A stretch of DNA of 64,000 nt from Collinsella aerofaciens (GTDB lineage Bacteria > Actinomycetota > Coriobacteriia > Coriobacteriales > Coriobacteriaceae), in NCBI RefSeq assembly GCF_015552075.1, contig NZ_JADNDZ010000097.1, forward strand, positions 1 to 64,000, in the 5' to 3' direction. The translations under genes and the position numbers were made by a program. Below, piece by piece: positions 52,385-59,541 of this stretch (position 1 is its first letter; each line of letters opens with the position of its first letter). Below the pieces are notes generated by a model, which searched no databases, was not told the origin of the DNA, and saw only the letters and a list, made by a program, of their open reading frames with translations.

Positions 52385-53410
52385 CTAGCGCGCTGCGTAC
52401 TCGAGCATGCGGTCGAGCGTGAGCTTGGCCTGATCGGCGGCCTCGTCCGACACGCCAATCTGCACCTCGCCCTCGCCCGTCTCCAGGCAGCGCACGAGCT
52501 TTTCGAGCGTGATGAAATCCATGTTGACGCAGGTGGGCTGCACCGCGGGGAAGTAGAACTTCTTGTCGGTGCCCTGGCAGCGGCGCTCGAGCTCGTAGAG
52601 CACGCCACGGACCGTCACAATAATGAACTCGCTCGCGTCGGACTCCTCGGCGTACTTGATGATGCCGGCGGTGGAGCCGATGTAGTCGGCCTCGGCAAGG
52701 ACGTCGGCCTTGCACTCAGGATGCGCCAGCACGAGCGCGTCGGGGTGGGCCTCCGTCGCGTCGACGATCTGCTCGACGGTGATGATGTGATGGCGCGGGC
52801 AGTAACCGTTGTTGAGGATGACGTGCTTTTGCGGCACCTGCTCGGCTACGAAGCGGCCCAGGTTTTGGTCGGGAATGAACAGGACGTGCTGCTGCGGCAG
52901 CTCGGACACGATCTTGACGGCGTTGGAGCTGGTAACGCACACGTCACTCCAGCTCTTGATCTCGACCGTCGAGTTGACGTAGCACACCACGGCCAGGTCG
53001 TCGCCATACTCGGCGCGCGCCGCGTCGACCGTCTCGCGCTTGACCATATGGGCCATGGGGCAATCCGCGCCCGGCTCGGGCAGCAGCACGGTCTTGGTGG
53101 GGTTGAGCAGCTTGGCGCTCTCGCCCATAAACTCCACGCCGCACAGCACGATGGTCTGCTGCGGCAGGCTCTTGGCGAGCTTTGCCAGGTAGAAGCTGTC
53201 GCCGACGTAATCGGCCACAGCCTGGACCTCGGGCGCCACGTAATAGTGTGCCAGGATCACCGCGTCGCGTTGGGTTTTAAGTTGCTGAATGGCCTCGACG
53301 AGCTCTGCGGGCACCAATGCCGCGCGCTCCGTTGCCGTCGTTGCCGATGCCAGGCCGGCCGCAATGTCGCGTGCAAGCTCCGATGCATCCATGTTCGCGC
53401 TCTGTGCCAT
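52385..53410 (-). CDS. nadA: Quinolinate synthase NadA
   Basis: A 341-residue protein. It has AHYYVAPEVQAVADYVGDS, the three Cys for the 4Fe-4S cluster (in VLCGVEFMGE, PTCVNMDF and one between) and the YPAVQPT-like FPAVQPT. It condenses iminoaspartate with dihydroxyacetone phosphate. The ATG at 53410 follows AGAGAGGGG. It is first in the nad operon, downstream of the 44-bp operator. Confidence 0.96.
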   Translation of the reverse strand: MAQSANMDASELARDIAAGLASATTATERAALVPAELVEAIQQLKTQRDAVILAHYYVAPEVQAVADYVGDSFYLAKLAKSLPQQTIVLCGVEFMGESAKLLNPTKTVLLPEPGADCPMAHMVKRETVDAARAEYGDDLAVVCYVNSTVEIKSWSDVCVTSSNAVKIVSELPQQHVLFIPDQNLGRFVAEQVPQKHVILNNGYCPRHHIITVEQIVDATEAHPDALVLAHPECKADVLAEADYIGSTAGIIKYAEESDASEFIIVTVRGVLYELERRCQGTDKKFYFPAVQPTCVNMDFITLEKLVRCLETGEGEVQIGVSDEAADQAKLTLDRMLEYAAR

Positions 53411-53451
53411 CAAGGCCCCTCTCTTTTGGCGAATCTTGGGGCTTTAGTATG

Positions 53452-53495
53452 ACACCTAGGTTTACAGCTGACAAGACAGCTGTAAACCTAGGTGT
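53452..53495 (-). promoter_or_regulatory. 44-bp NiaR-type operator
   Basis: Perfect 19-base arms ACACCTAGGTTTACAGCTG (53452-53470) and its reverse complement (53477-53495) surround six bases. It lies 42 bases upstream of nadA, whose operon encodes NiaR. Each arm holds an ACACCTAGGTTTACA motif, so two NiaR dimers might bind. Confidence 0.8.
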
Positions 53496-53703
53496 AAAGT
53501 TGGAATAAAGATTCAATCATGTGGCAGGTCCATTTTCGAACTGACAAGCTGAGGATAGCCGAGCTCTCGATAGCGCAGGAGGCATCTTTCGCCACCGCAA
53601 TACCGCTCGGCGCGAGTTGCGCGACGTGGGGCGCAAATGGGACACGCCTCCGCGAGCGGTCCGCACCCAATGTGGCAAAATCGAACTACTAAGGGGGCTC
53701 AGA

Positions 53704-54426
53704 ATGCTCAAAATCATTGCCTGCGACGACGACGTCGCTTTTCTAGATAGACTGCACCGGATAATCGACCGTTGGTCGAGCGAGACGGGCACGGCGGTCG
53801 ATGTTGCGCTCGTCACGCGCGGCGAGGACCTGCTGGCCCGCCATGCCGCATCGCGCGCCGACATCATTCTGCTCGACATGATCATGCCGCTCGTCAACGG
53901 CATGGACACCGCGCGCGAATTGCGCCAGGCCGATACCGCCGTGTGCCTGGCGTTCCTCACCTCGTCGCCCGAGTTCGCACTGGAGTCCTACGAGGTCCGT
54001 GCCTTCGACTATCTGCTCAAGCCCGTGGCATACGAACGCCTGGCGCAGCTGCTCGACGAGCTTTCGAGCATGCGCCCGGCGGCAACCGACGAGCTCGTGA
54101 TCAAAACTTCCTTTGGCTACCACGCCCTGCGCCTGTCCGACATCGAATATGCCGAGGCGCGCAACAAGCACGTGGTCTTCCACCTGCGCGACGGACGCGA
54201 TATCGAGGCACTCGAGTCGTTCCGCAGCGTCGAGGACCGCTTGGAGCAAAACGCAGTCTTCTTTAAATGCCACCGCAGCTACCAGGTCAACCTGCGCAAT
54301 ATCGATCACTTTGACCGCACGGAGATCTTCATGAGATCGGGCGCCTGTATCCCGTTGGCACGCAGTTGCAAGCAGGGGTTCCAAGATGCCTACTTTGCGG
54401 CGCGCTTTGAGGGCGGGAGGCACTGA
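53704..54426 (+). CDS. LytTR-family response regulator
   Basis: A 240-residue protein, ATG after AAGGGGG. The receiver domain (about 1-120) has the acidic CDDD pocket, phospho-Asp in IILLDMIMP, and the Lys in LLKPV. The LytTR DNA-binding domain (about 130-235) has IEYAEARNKHVVFH and the FFKCHRSYQVNL motif. It resembles AgrA/LytR regulators that control peptide-sensing or cell-wall genes. It overlaps the kinase gene by one base. Confidence 0.93.
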   Translation: MLKIIACDDDVAFLDRLHRIIDRWSSETGTAVDVALVTRGEDLLARHAASRADIILLDMIMPLVNGMDTARELRQADTAVCLAFLTSSPEFALESYEVRAFDYLLKPVAYERLAQLLDELSSMRPAATDELVIKTSFGYHALRLSDIEYAEARNKHVVFHLRDGRDIEALESFRSVEDRLEQNAVFFKCHRSYQVNLRNIDHFDRTEIFMRSGACIPLARSCKQGFQDAYFAARFEGGRH

Positions 54427-55703
54427 TGCTCCCCACGGCCGAAATGCTGCTTTGGGCAATCCACCACGCAACGACCCTGCTCTTTGGCGTTTTCGCCTCG
54501 GCAGCGCTGTGCGGGGTCGAGATCAACCGCCGTCATGCGCTTGAGCTGATCGCGGTTGACGTGCTCACCGGTACCGCCTTTGCGCTCGCCAATGTCTTTG
54601 GCGGCGAACTTTTCGCTCGACAGGTGTATCCGCTCGTCGTGCATCTGCCGCTCGTCATCTATCTGTGCGCGCGCTATCGGCTGAGCCCTTTGCTCGTTAT
54701 GCTCGGCGTCACCAGCGCATACCTGAGCTGCCAATTTAGCAACTGGATGGGCATCGCCGCGCTCGCCGCCTGCGGCTCGCAAATCGCGTACTACGCGACA
54801 CGCATTATCACCACGGTCGCCGTCTTTACGCTCCTGCTGCACTGGGCCGGCGACATCGGTCCGCGCTTGGCAGTCAAAAGCCCTACCGAGCTCGAGATTC
54901 TGCTCATCCTGCCGCTCGTCTATTACATCTTTGACTACGCCACCAACGTCTACACCACGTTGTTCCACTCGGGCTCGGTTGTGACCGTTGAGTTTTTGGC
55001 GTTTGCGCTTTGCGCTTTCTACCTTATGTTTCTTGCTGTGTATCTGCGCGAATACGAGGCTAAAGAGGCCGCCGAGCGCGAGCGTTGGATGCTCGAGACC
55101 CGCGATAGCGCAGCTATCAAAGAGCTCGAAGCCTGGCGTCAATCTGGACGCGAGCTTTCGGTTCTGCGCCATGACATGCGGCACTTCCTGCGCGGCCTTG
55201 CGGTTTTAATCGAAGAGGGTCACGTCGACGAGGCGCTCGGGCGCATCAACGAACTCTGTGAGACAAACGACCGCACCGCCGTGCGCCGCTACTGTGCCAA
55301 CGAAACGGTCAACATCGTGCTTTCGTCATTTAGCTCCGATATCAACCGAAACGGTATCACCGCCGACCTGCGCGCCGCCGTGCCAGAGAACGTCCATGTG
55401 GCCGATGTCGACCTGTTTAGCGTGCTCTCGAATGCCCTGGACAACGCCATCGTCGCCGCGAGCGCCGCTCCCCAGGGCAAACGATTCGTCGATCTGGACC
55501 TGCGCTACGAAGACGGGCAGCTGCTGCTTTTGGTCTCTAACACGTTTGACCGCCCGCCGCGTATGGTTGACGGCATGCCCGTGGCCCAGCACGCCGGCCA
55601 CGGCTTTGGCACCAAGAGCATTAAGCTCGCCGTCGAGCGCATGAACGGCAACTGCCAGTTCCGCATTCACGGCGACCGATTTGAGCTGCGTGCCGTGATG
55701 TAG
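54426..55703 (+). CDS. Membrane sensor histidine kinase (AgrC/GHKL type)
   Basis: A 425-residue protein. The N-terminal ~215 residues hold about six spans. The dimerisation segment RHDMRHFLRGL contains the phospho-His, and a GHKL ATPase with LSNALDNAIV and GHGFGTKSIK follows. It is the partner of the adjacent LytTR regulator. No pheromone precursor lies beside it, so the signal is unknown. Confidence 0.92.
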   Translation: MLPTAEMLLWAIHHATTLLFGVFASAALCGVEINRRHALELIAVDVLTGTAFALANVFGGELFARQVYPLVVHLPLVIYLCARYRLSPLLVMLGVTSAYLSCQFSNWMGIAALAACGSQIAYYATRIITTVAVFTLLLHWAGDIGPRLAVKSPTELEILLILPLVYYIFDYATNVYTTLFHSGSVVTVEFLAFALCAFYLMFLAVYLREYEAKEAAERERWMLETRDSAAIKELEAWRQSGRELSVLRHDMRHFLRGLAVLIEEGHVDEALGRINELCETNDRTAVRRYCANETVNIVLSSFSSDINRNGITADLRAAVPENVHVADVDLFSVLSNALDNAIVAASAAPQGKRFVDLDLRYEDGQLLLLVSNTFDRPPRMVDGMPVAQHAGHGFGTKSIKLAVERMNGNCQFRIHGDRFELRAVM

Positions 55704-55763
55704 GGACGCGACAAGCTGCCGGCATGCTCGGCCCGCCGGGGCCACCTTGCCAGCGCCGGTCCG

Positions 55764-56333
55764 CTACAGCGGCGCGGCGGCCGGAGTCAGCTGTTTAATG
55801 TAGGCCCACATGCGCTGCTTGGCGGCCTTGTCGGTGAGCGCCGCCTCAAAGCCGTCGAGCGCGAGCACGCGGCGCCCTTGCACATGGGCGACCAGGCCGG
55901 GCTTGAGCATGGCGGTGTCGAAGTCGTCGATCGCCACGAGCATATCGGCATAGGTCTCGCGCATGGTATCGGCCGCACGATCATCCAGCAACAGCACCGC
56001 CTCGGGGTCCAGCGCCTCGAGCGCCTCGCGGAACAGCTCGCACGGCAGGGCATGGCCCACCGCCACCGTTCCGTCGCCCGCACCGGCGACGCTTGCCAGC
56101 ACGCAAAAATCCTCGGGCGCATAACCGATGGCCCCGAGCGCCTTACGCAGCGCCGCGCCATCCGCGCCTGCGGCAAGCTCGCCGCCCGAGCGCTCGGCCT
56201 CATCCAAATCGCCTTTTACCAGCACAATCGGCGAGCACGCGTTGCCTGCGATGCGCACGCCACGACCCGCAAGCGATGCGAGCTCCTGCTCGGCCGCCTG
56301 GGCGATGGCTTCTTTTTTCTGGCTTTGTGACAT
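55764..56333 (-). CDS. Hypothetical soluble protein
   Basis: A 189-residue protein; I start at the ATG after GGAGAG (open frame continues to 56414 into the insertion element). It begins MSQSQKKEAIAQAAEQELA and is Ala/Gly/Asp-rich, with motifs YAPEDFCVLASV and AVLLLDDRAADTMRETY. There is no membrane span and no motif I can place. It is next to the IS right end but is not cut by it. The function is unknown. Confidence 0.7.
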   Translation of the reverse strand: MSQSQKKEAIAQAAEQELASLAGRGVRIAGNACSPIVLVKGDLDEAERSGGELAAGADGAALRKALGAIGYAPEDFCVLASVAGAGDGTVAVGHALPCELFREALEALDPEAVLLLDDRAADTMRETYADMLVAIDDFDTAMLKPGLVAHVQGRRVLALDGFEAALTDKAAKQRMWAYIKQLTPAAAPL

Positions 56334-56380
56334 AGGTATGCGCTCTCCAATCGTTTGCGTGCCCACCATTATTTGACACT

Positions 56381-56401
56381 CCCCATGGCTAAAGCCAGGG
56401 G
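56381..56401 (-). ncRNA. Right-end hairpin, possible omega-RNA 3' region
   Basis: CCCCTGGC-TTTA-GCCATGGGG (minus strand) forms a hairpin just inside the right end. In IS200/IS605 elements this end doubles as the TnpB guide RNA (omegaRNA) scaffold, with the guide taken from flanking DNA. Only the hairpin is seen here; RNA is inferred. Confidence 0.5.
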
Positions 56402-56424
56402 ATTCTTGCTTCACCGAGAATTGC

Positions 56425-57615
56425 CTAGACTGCGCATGCAGCCGTAGGTCTTACGCCCTCTCCACAAGCGTTTGCGGCGTCTGCCGCGGTTCCCGCATGC
56501 CCTGCGGTACCTTCCAGGATTCTCCTTCCCTCGCGGGCGATGTTGACGGCGGCGTTCAGGTCGCGGTCGTGACGCATGCCGCACGCGGGGCAGTCCCATA
56601 CCCGTTCGGCCAGCGTCAGTCCCCTGTAGACGTAACCGCATGCGGAACACGTCTTGCTGGACGGATAGAACCTGCCCACCCTTACGAAGCCGCGCCCCGA
56701 CCATGCGCATTTGTACTCGAGCTGGCGCGCCAGCTCCGACATGGCGGCATCGCCCACGGCCTTGGCGAGGCGGCGGTTCCTCTGCATGCCCCTGACGTTC
56801 AGGTCCTCGACCGCGATGTTTTGGCTTTCTCCCACCGCATGCGTCGTGAACTTGTGCAGGGCGTCCTTCCGCCGGTTGGCAACCTTCTCGTGCGCCCGCG
56901 CGACCCTGACACGCTGCCTGGCGCGATTTGCGGAGCCCTTCCGCTTGCGCGAGAGCCGCCGCTGCTCCCGCGCCAGCCTCCTCTCGCTCCTTTGCAGGTT
57001 TTTGGGGTTGGGCAGGCGCTCCCCCGTGGAGCAGGTGGCTATGTCGTGTATTCCCGCATCGACTCCCAGGAACCCGACGGTCGGGGCCGGCGCGTCCGTG
57101 GCGGGGACGTCCGCGCAGCATATCGCCACGTAGTACTTGCCGCTCGGCACCTGCTTGACCGTCGCGGACAGGACGCGCCCCTCCACGGGACGGCTCACCC
57201 GCGCCCTGACGGTCCCCAGCTTTGGCAGCCTCACGTGCCTGGCGTCGATTATCCCGACGCCGTTCGTGCGGTAGCTCTTCCTCCCCGCGCGTTTGGACTT
57301 GAACTTCGGAAAGCCCACCTTGCCTGGTGCGCGGAAGAAGTTCTTAAATGCCTTGTCCAGGTCGCGCAGGGACTGCTGCAGTGCCATGGAGTCCACCTCG
57401 GAGAGCCACGGCGCGTCCGCCCTCTTCCAGGCGGGGATCTGGGTGATGTAGGAGTTGATGTGCCTCGATTTGCCCGTCCACGCGTACTCGTCCCGCCTCA
57501 TCGCCAGCACCCTGTTGTAGACCCAGCGGCAGCAGCCGAAGGTCTTCTGCAGGAGGGCCTCCTGCTCGGCGCTCGGGTATATGCGGTACTCGAAGGTCTT
57601 GTCCATGGCCCTCAC
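56425..57615 (-). CDS. tnpB: RNA-guided nuclease TnpB
   Basis: A 396-residue protein, GTG start overlapping tnpA (an in-frame ATG is 9 bases on). The RuvC residues are visible: D186 in GVDAGI, E270 in AVEDLN and D352 in HDRDLNAA. The four-Cys zinc ribbon CSAC...CPAC is at 323-345. All catalytic residues are present, so it is likely active. It supports transposon retention by cutting donor sites with a guide RNA. Confidence 0.93.
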   Translation of the reverse strand: MRAMDKTFEYRIYPSAEQEALLQKTFGCCRWVYNRVLAMRRDEYAWTGKSRHINSYITQIPAWKRADAPWLSEVDSMALQQSLRDLDKAFKNFFRAPGKVGFPKFKSKRAGRKSYRTNGVGIIDARHVRLPKLGTVRARVSRPVEGRVLSATVKQVPSGKYYVAICCADVPATDAPAPTVGFLGVDAGIHDIATCSTGERLPNPKNLQRSERRLAREQRRLSRKRKGSANRARQRVRVARAHEKVANRRKDALHKFTTHAVGESQNIAVEDLNVRGMQRNRRLAKAVGDAAMSELARQLEYKCAWSGRGFVRVGRFYPSSKTCSACGYVYRGLTLAERVWDCPACGMRHDRDLNAAVNIAREGRRILEGTAGHAGTAADAANACGEGVRPTAACAV

Positions 57616-58007
57616 GCGTTCCTCTGGTCCTCGATATACTGCCTGACGGCCTCGGGCGTCGCCCCGCCGACGGTCGAGACGAAGTAGCTGTTCGTCCAGA
57701 GCGTCGGCAGCTTGCGCTTCAGCTGCGGGAACTCGGCGCGCAGGTCGTGGCTGGTCCTGCCCTTGATGCGCTTCACGGCCCGGTGGATGCCGAACTGGGG
57801 GTCGACTGAGACGAGCATGTGCACGCGGTCGGGCATGACCTTGATTTCCCTTATCTCGAAATCGAGTTCCTCCGCGACCTCGTGCGCGATCTCCTCGAAG
57901 CGGGAGCCGATGCCGTCCACGAGCACCTTCCTGCGGTATTTCGGGCAGAAGACCACATGGTAGTCGCAGTCCCAGACTATGTTGTCGTTGCTCCTGTATC
58001 TATCCAT
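57612..58007 (-). CDS. tnpA: IS200/IS605 transposase TnpA (possibly inactive)
   Basis: A 131-residue Y1 transposase starting at the ATG at 58007. It has NIVWDCDYHVVFCPKYRR, a PDRVHMLVSVDPQFGIH segment and the catalytic Tyr in VRQYIEDQ. The family HUH motif is usually H-V-H at this place (PDHVHLL). Here the first residue is Arg (codon CGC), one transition from His (CAC), which should weaken metal binding. Other members with this Arg could exist. Confidence 0.9.
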   Translation of the reverse strand: MDRYRSNDNIVWDCDYHVVFCPKYRRKVLVDGIGSRFEEIAHEVAEELDFEIREIKVMPDRVHMLVSVDPQFGIHRAVKRIKGRTSHDLRAEFPQLKRKLPTLWTNSYFVSTVGGATPEAVRQYIEDQRNA

Positions 58008-58208
58008 GAAAACAGTATACCACTTGCAGCCGTATATGTATATCGGCTGACGCCGATGCGCCTTATATCCCCATATCTGAAGAAAGGGGTTTTGCGGCGC
58101 TTTTGATAAAAGAGCCGCCCGCGAGTGGTTGCTTTGCGGGCCGCTGGGTATAAGCACGGTCGTACTGAGTTTTACGCAGCCGAGCCGCGTCGCATTATGG
58201 AGGTCACC

Positions 58209-58529
58209 ATGGCTGACATTAAGCAGATTACCCCCGAGAACTTCGATTCCATCGTTAACGACAGCCTGCCCGTGCTGGTTGATTTTTGGGCTCCGTGGTG
58301 TGGGCCGTGTCGTTCACTCTCGCCCATCGTGGACGAGGTCGCCGACGAGCTGGCCGGCAAGCTGGCCGTGGCCAAGTGCAACGTCGATGACAACCAGGAC
58401 CTGGCCATGAAGTTTGGCGTCATGAGCATCCCCACGCTGATCGTCTTTAAGAACGGCGAAGAGGTTGACCGCTCGGTCGGCGCACTGCCCAAGGCGAGGC
58501 TTCAGGCGCTGCTGGAGAAGCATCTGTAA
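58209..58529 (+). CDS. trxA: Thioredoxin
   Basis: A 106-residue protein with the WCGPC active site at about residues 29-33, the cis-Pro in SIPTLIVF and the usual length. The ATG at 58209 follows ATGGAGGTC. It reduces disulfides in the cytoplasm. It stands alone, 120-200 bases after the insertion element's left end. Confidence 0.96.
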   Translation: MADIKQITPENFDSIVNDSLPVLVDFWAPWCGPCRSLSPIVDEVADELAGKLAVAKCNVDDNQDLAMKFGVMSIPTLIVFKNGEEVDRSVGALPKARLQALLEKHL

Positions 58530-58640
58530 TACGCTTGTTACGTATCTGCCGTCCATGAGCGGTTTTGCACCGCTCGCCGGAGCGCCGGGTGCAGGGTGCG
58601 CGACCATGGATAGTATGGTAGACACAAACAGCCCCCAGTG

Positions 58641-58677
58641 AACGGGTGCGGGTCAGACGGACTCGCACCCGTTTTCT
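58641..58677 (+). terminator. Terminator downstream of thioredoxin
   Basis: AACGGGTGCG and CGCACCCGTT (with extra GGT/ACT pairing) form a hairpin around 7 bases and run into TTTCTTAT. Confidence 0.85.
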
Positions 58678-58749
58678 TATGCGGCGGCGCCCGGGGCGGG
58701 CGTAGTAGAATCTGAACCACTGGATTGCCCCGTACAAAAGGAGATTCCC

Positions 58750-58998
58750 ATGCATGACGTTGGAATGAACATGAGCCAGCTTGCCATGAGCGTCAAGCAG
58801 GTCGACGACACCATTGAGCTCGCTCACGAGTGGAGCCATCAGCTGCTGCATGCGACCGAGAACTTTGACATGGAGCGCATTGGCGCCAAGCTCGAGGCCG
58901 CCATGTCTGCGCTGCACGAGGCGCACGACGCGCTCGAGGGCTACGAGGAGGCCATCGAGGCAGATCACAACTCCGTCGGCTCCGTAAAGCTGGTGTAG
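58750..58998 (+). CDS. Small helical protein next to nikR
   Basis: An 82-residue protein, ATG after AAAAGGAGA. It is mostly helical and rich in His, Met, Glu and Ala (MHDVGMNM..., HEWSHQLLHATE, HEAHDALEGYEEA). No membrane span or family is recognised. The His and Met content and the 1-base gap before nikR suggest a nickel-related accessory or chaperone, which is inference. Confidence 0.7.
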   Translation: MHDVGMNMSQLAMSVKQVDDTIELAHEWSHQLLHATENFDMERIGAKLEAAMSALHEAHDALEGYEEAIEADHNSVGSVKLV

Positions 58999-58999
58999 C

Positions 59000-59512
59000 G
59001 TGGTCGAGCACGAGCACGCCTGCGATCACGAGCACGAGCATCCGCACGGGTCGACCGGCGACGCGGGCTGCCGCTGCAGCGGCTCCAGCTCCGAGCTGGT
59101 CCGCTTTTCGGTCACCGCGCCCGACGACCTGCTGCGCCGCTTTGACGAGCAGATCGCGCGCCGCGGTGACGTTGCCAACCGTTCCGAGGCCGTACGCGAT
59201 CTGATTCGCGCCTCAATCGCCAAGGAGCAGATGCGCACGCCCGACGAGCAGGTCATCGGTTCGCTCACCATGATCTATGACCACCATACCGGCGATCTGA
59301 CGCGCCGTCTGGACGAGGTGCAGCACGACTACACCGACGAGATTGTCTCGACCATGCACGTGCATCTGGACCACCACAACTGTCTGGAGATTCTGGCGCT
59401 CAAGGGTCGCGGCAAACGCGTCTACGAGCTGGCGGACCGGTTGCTGGGACTGCGCGGCGTTAAGCACGGCGAGCTCACCTGCGCCGCCACCAAGCAAAGC
59501 CTGGGGCTCTAA
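59000..59512 (+). CDS. nikR: Nickel-responsive repressor NikR, His-rich N-terminus
   Basis: A 170-residue protein with GTG start. Residues ~3-31 are a His/Glu/Cys-rich extension (HEHACDHEHEHPHG...), absent from E. coli NikR. The ribbon-helix-helix domain (VRFSVTAPDDLLRRFDEQIARRGDVANRSEAVRDLIR) and the C-terminal ACT-like metal domain with STMHVHLDHHNC follow. The His-x-His...Cys Ni ligands are present. It should repress nickel uptake or hyp genes. The tail may store or sense metal. Confidence 0.93.
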   Translation: MVEHEHACDHEHEHPHGSTGDAGCRCSGSSSELVRFSVTAPDDLLRRFDEQIARRGDVANRSEAVRDLIRASIAKEQMRTPDEQVIGSLTMIYDHHTGDLTRRLDEVQHDYTDEIVSTMHVHLDHHNCLEILALKGRGKRVYELADRLLGLRGVKHGELTCAATKQSLGL

Positions 59513-59541
59513 CAGCACACACTTCAATGAAGGGGAGCCAC

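Larger units (their letters stand above)
56373..58090 (-). mobile_element. IS200/IS605-family insertion sequence
   Basis: It contains tnpA and tnpB on one strand with a 4-base overlap. The right end (56373, the TCAA edge on the minus strand) follows a CCCCTGG...CCATGGGG hairpin. The left end is approximate; a hairpin ATCGGC-GTCA-GCCGAT lies at 58042-58057, and the boundary may reach about 58090. There are no inverted terminal repeats and no target duplication, as in the family. Confidence 0.85.
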
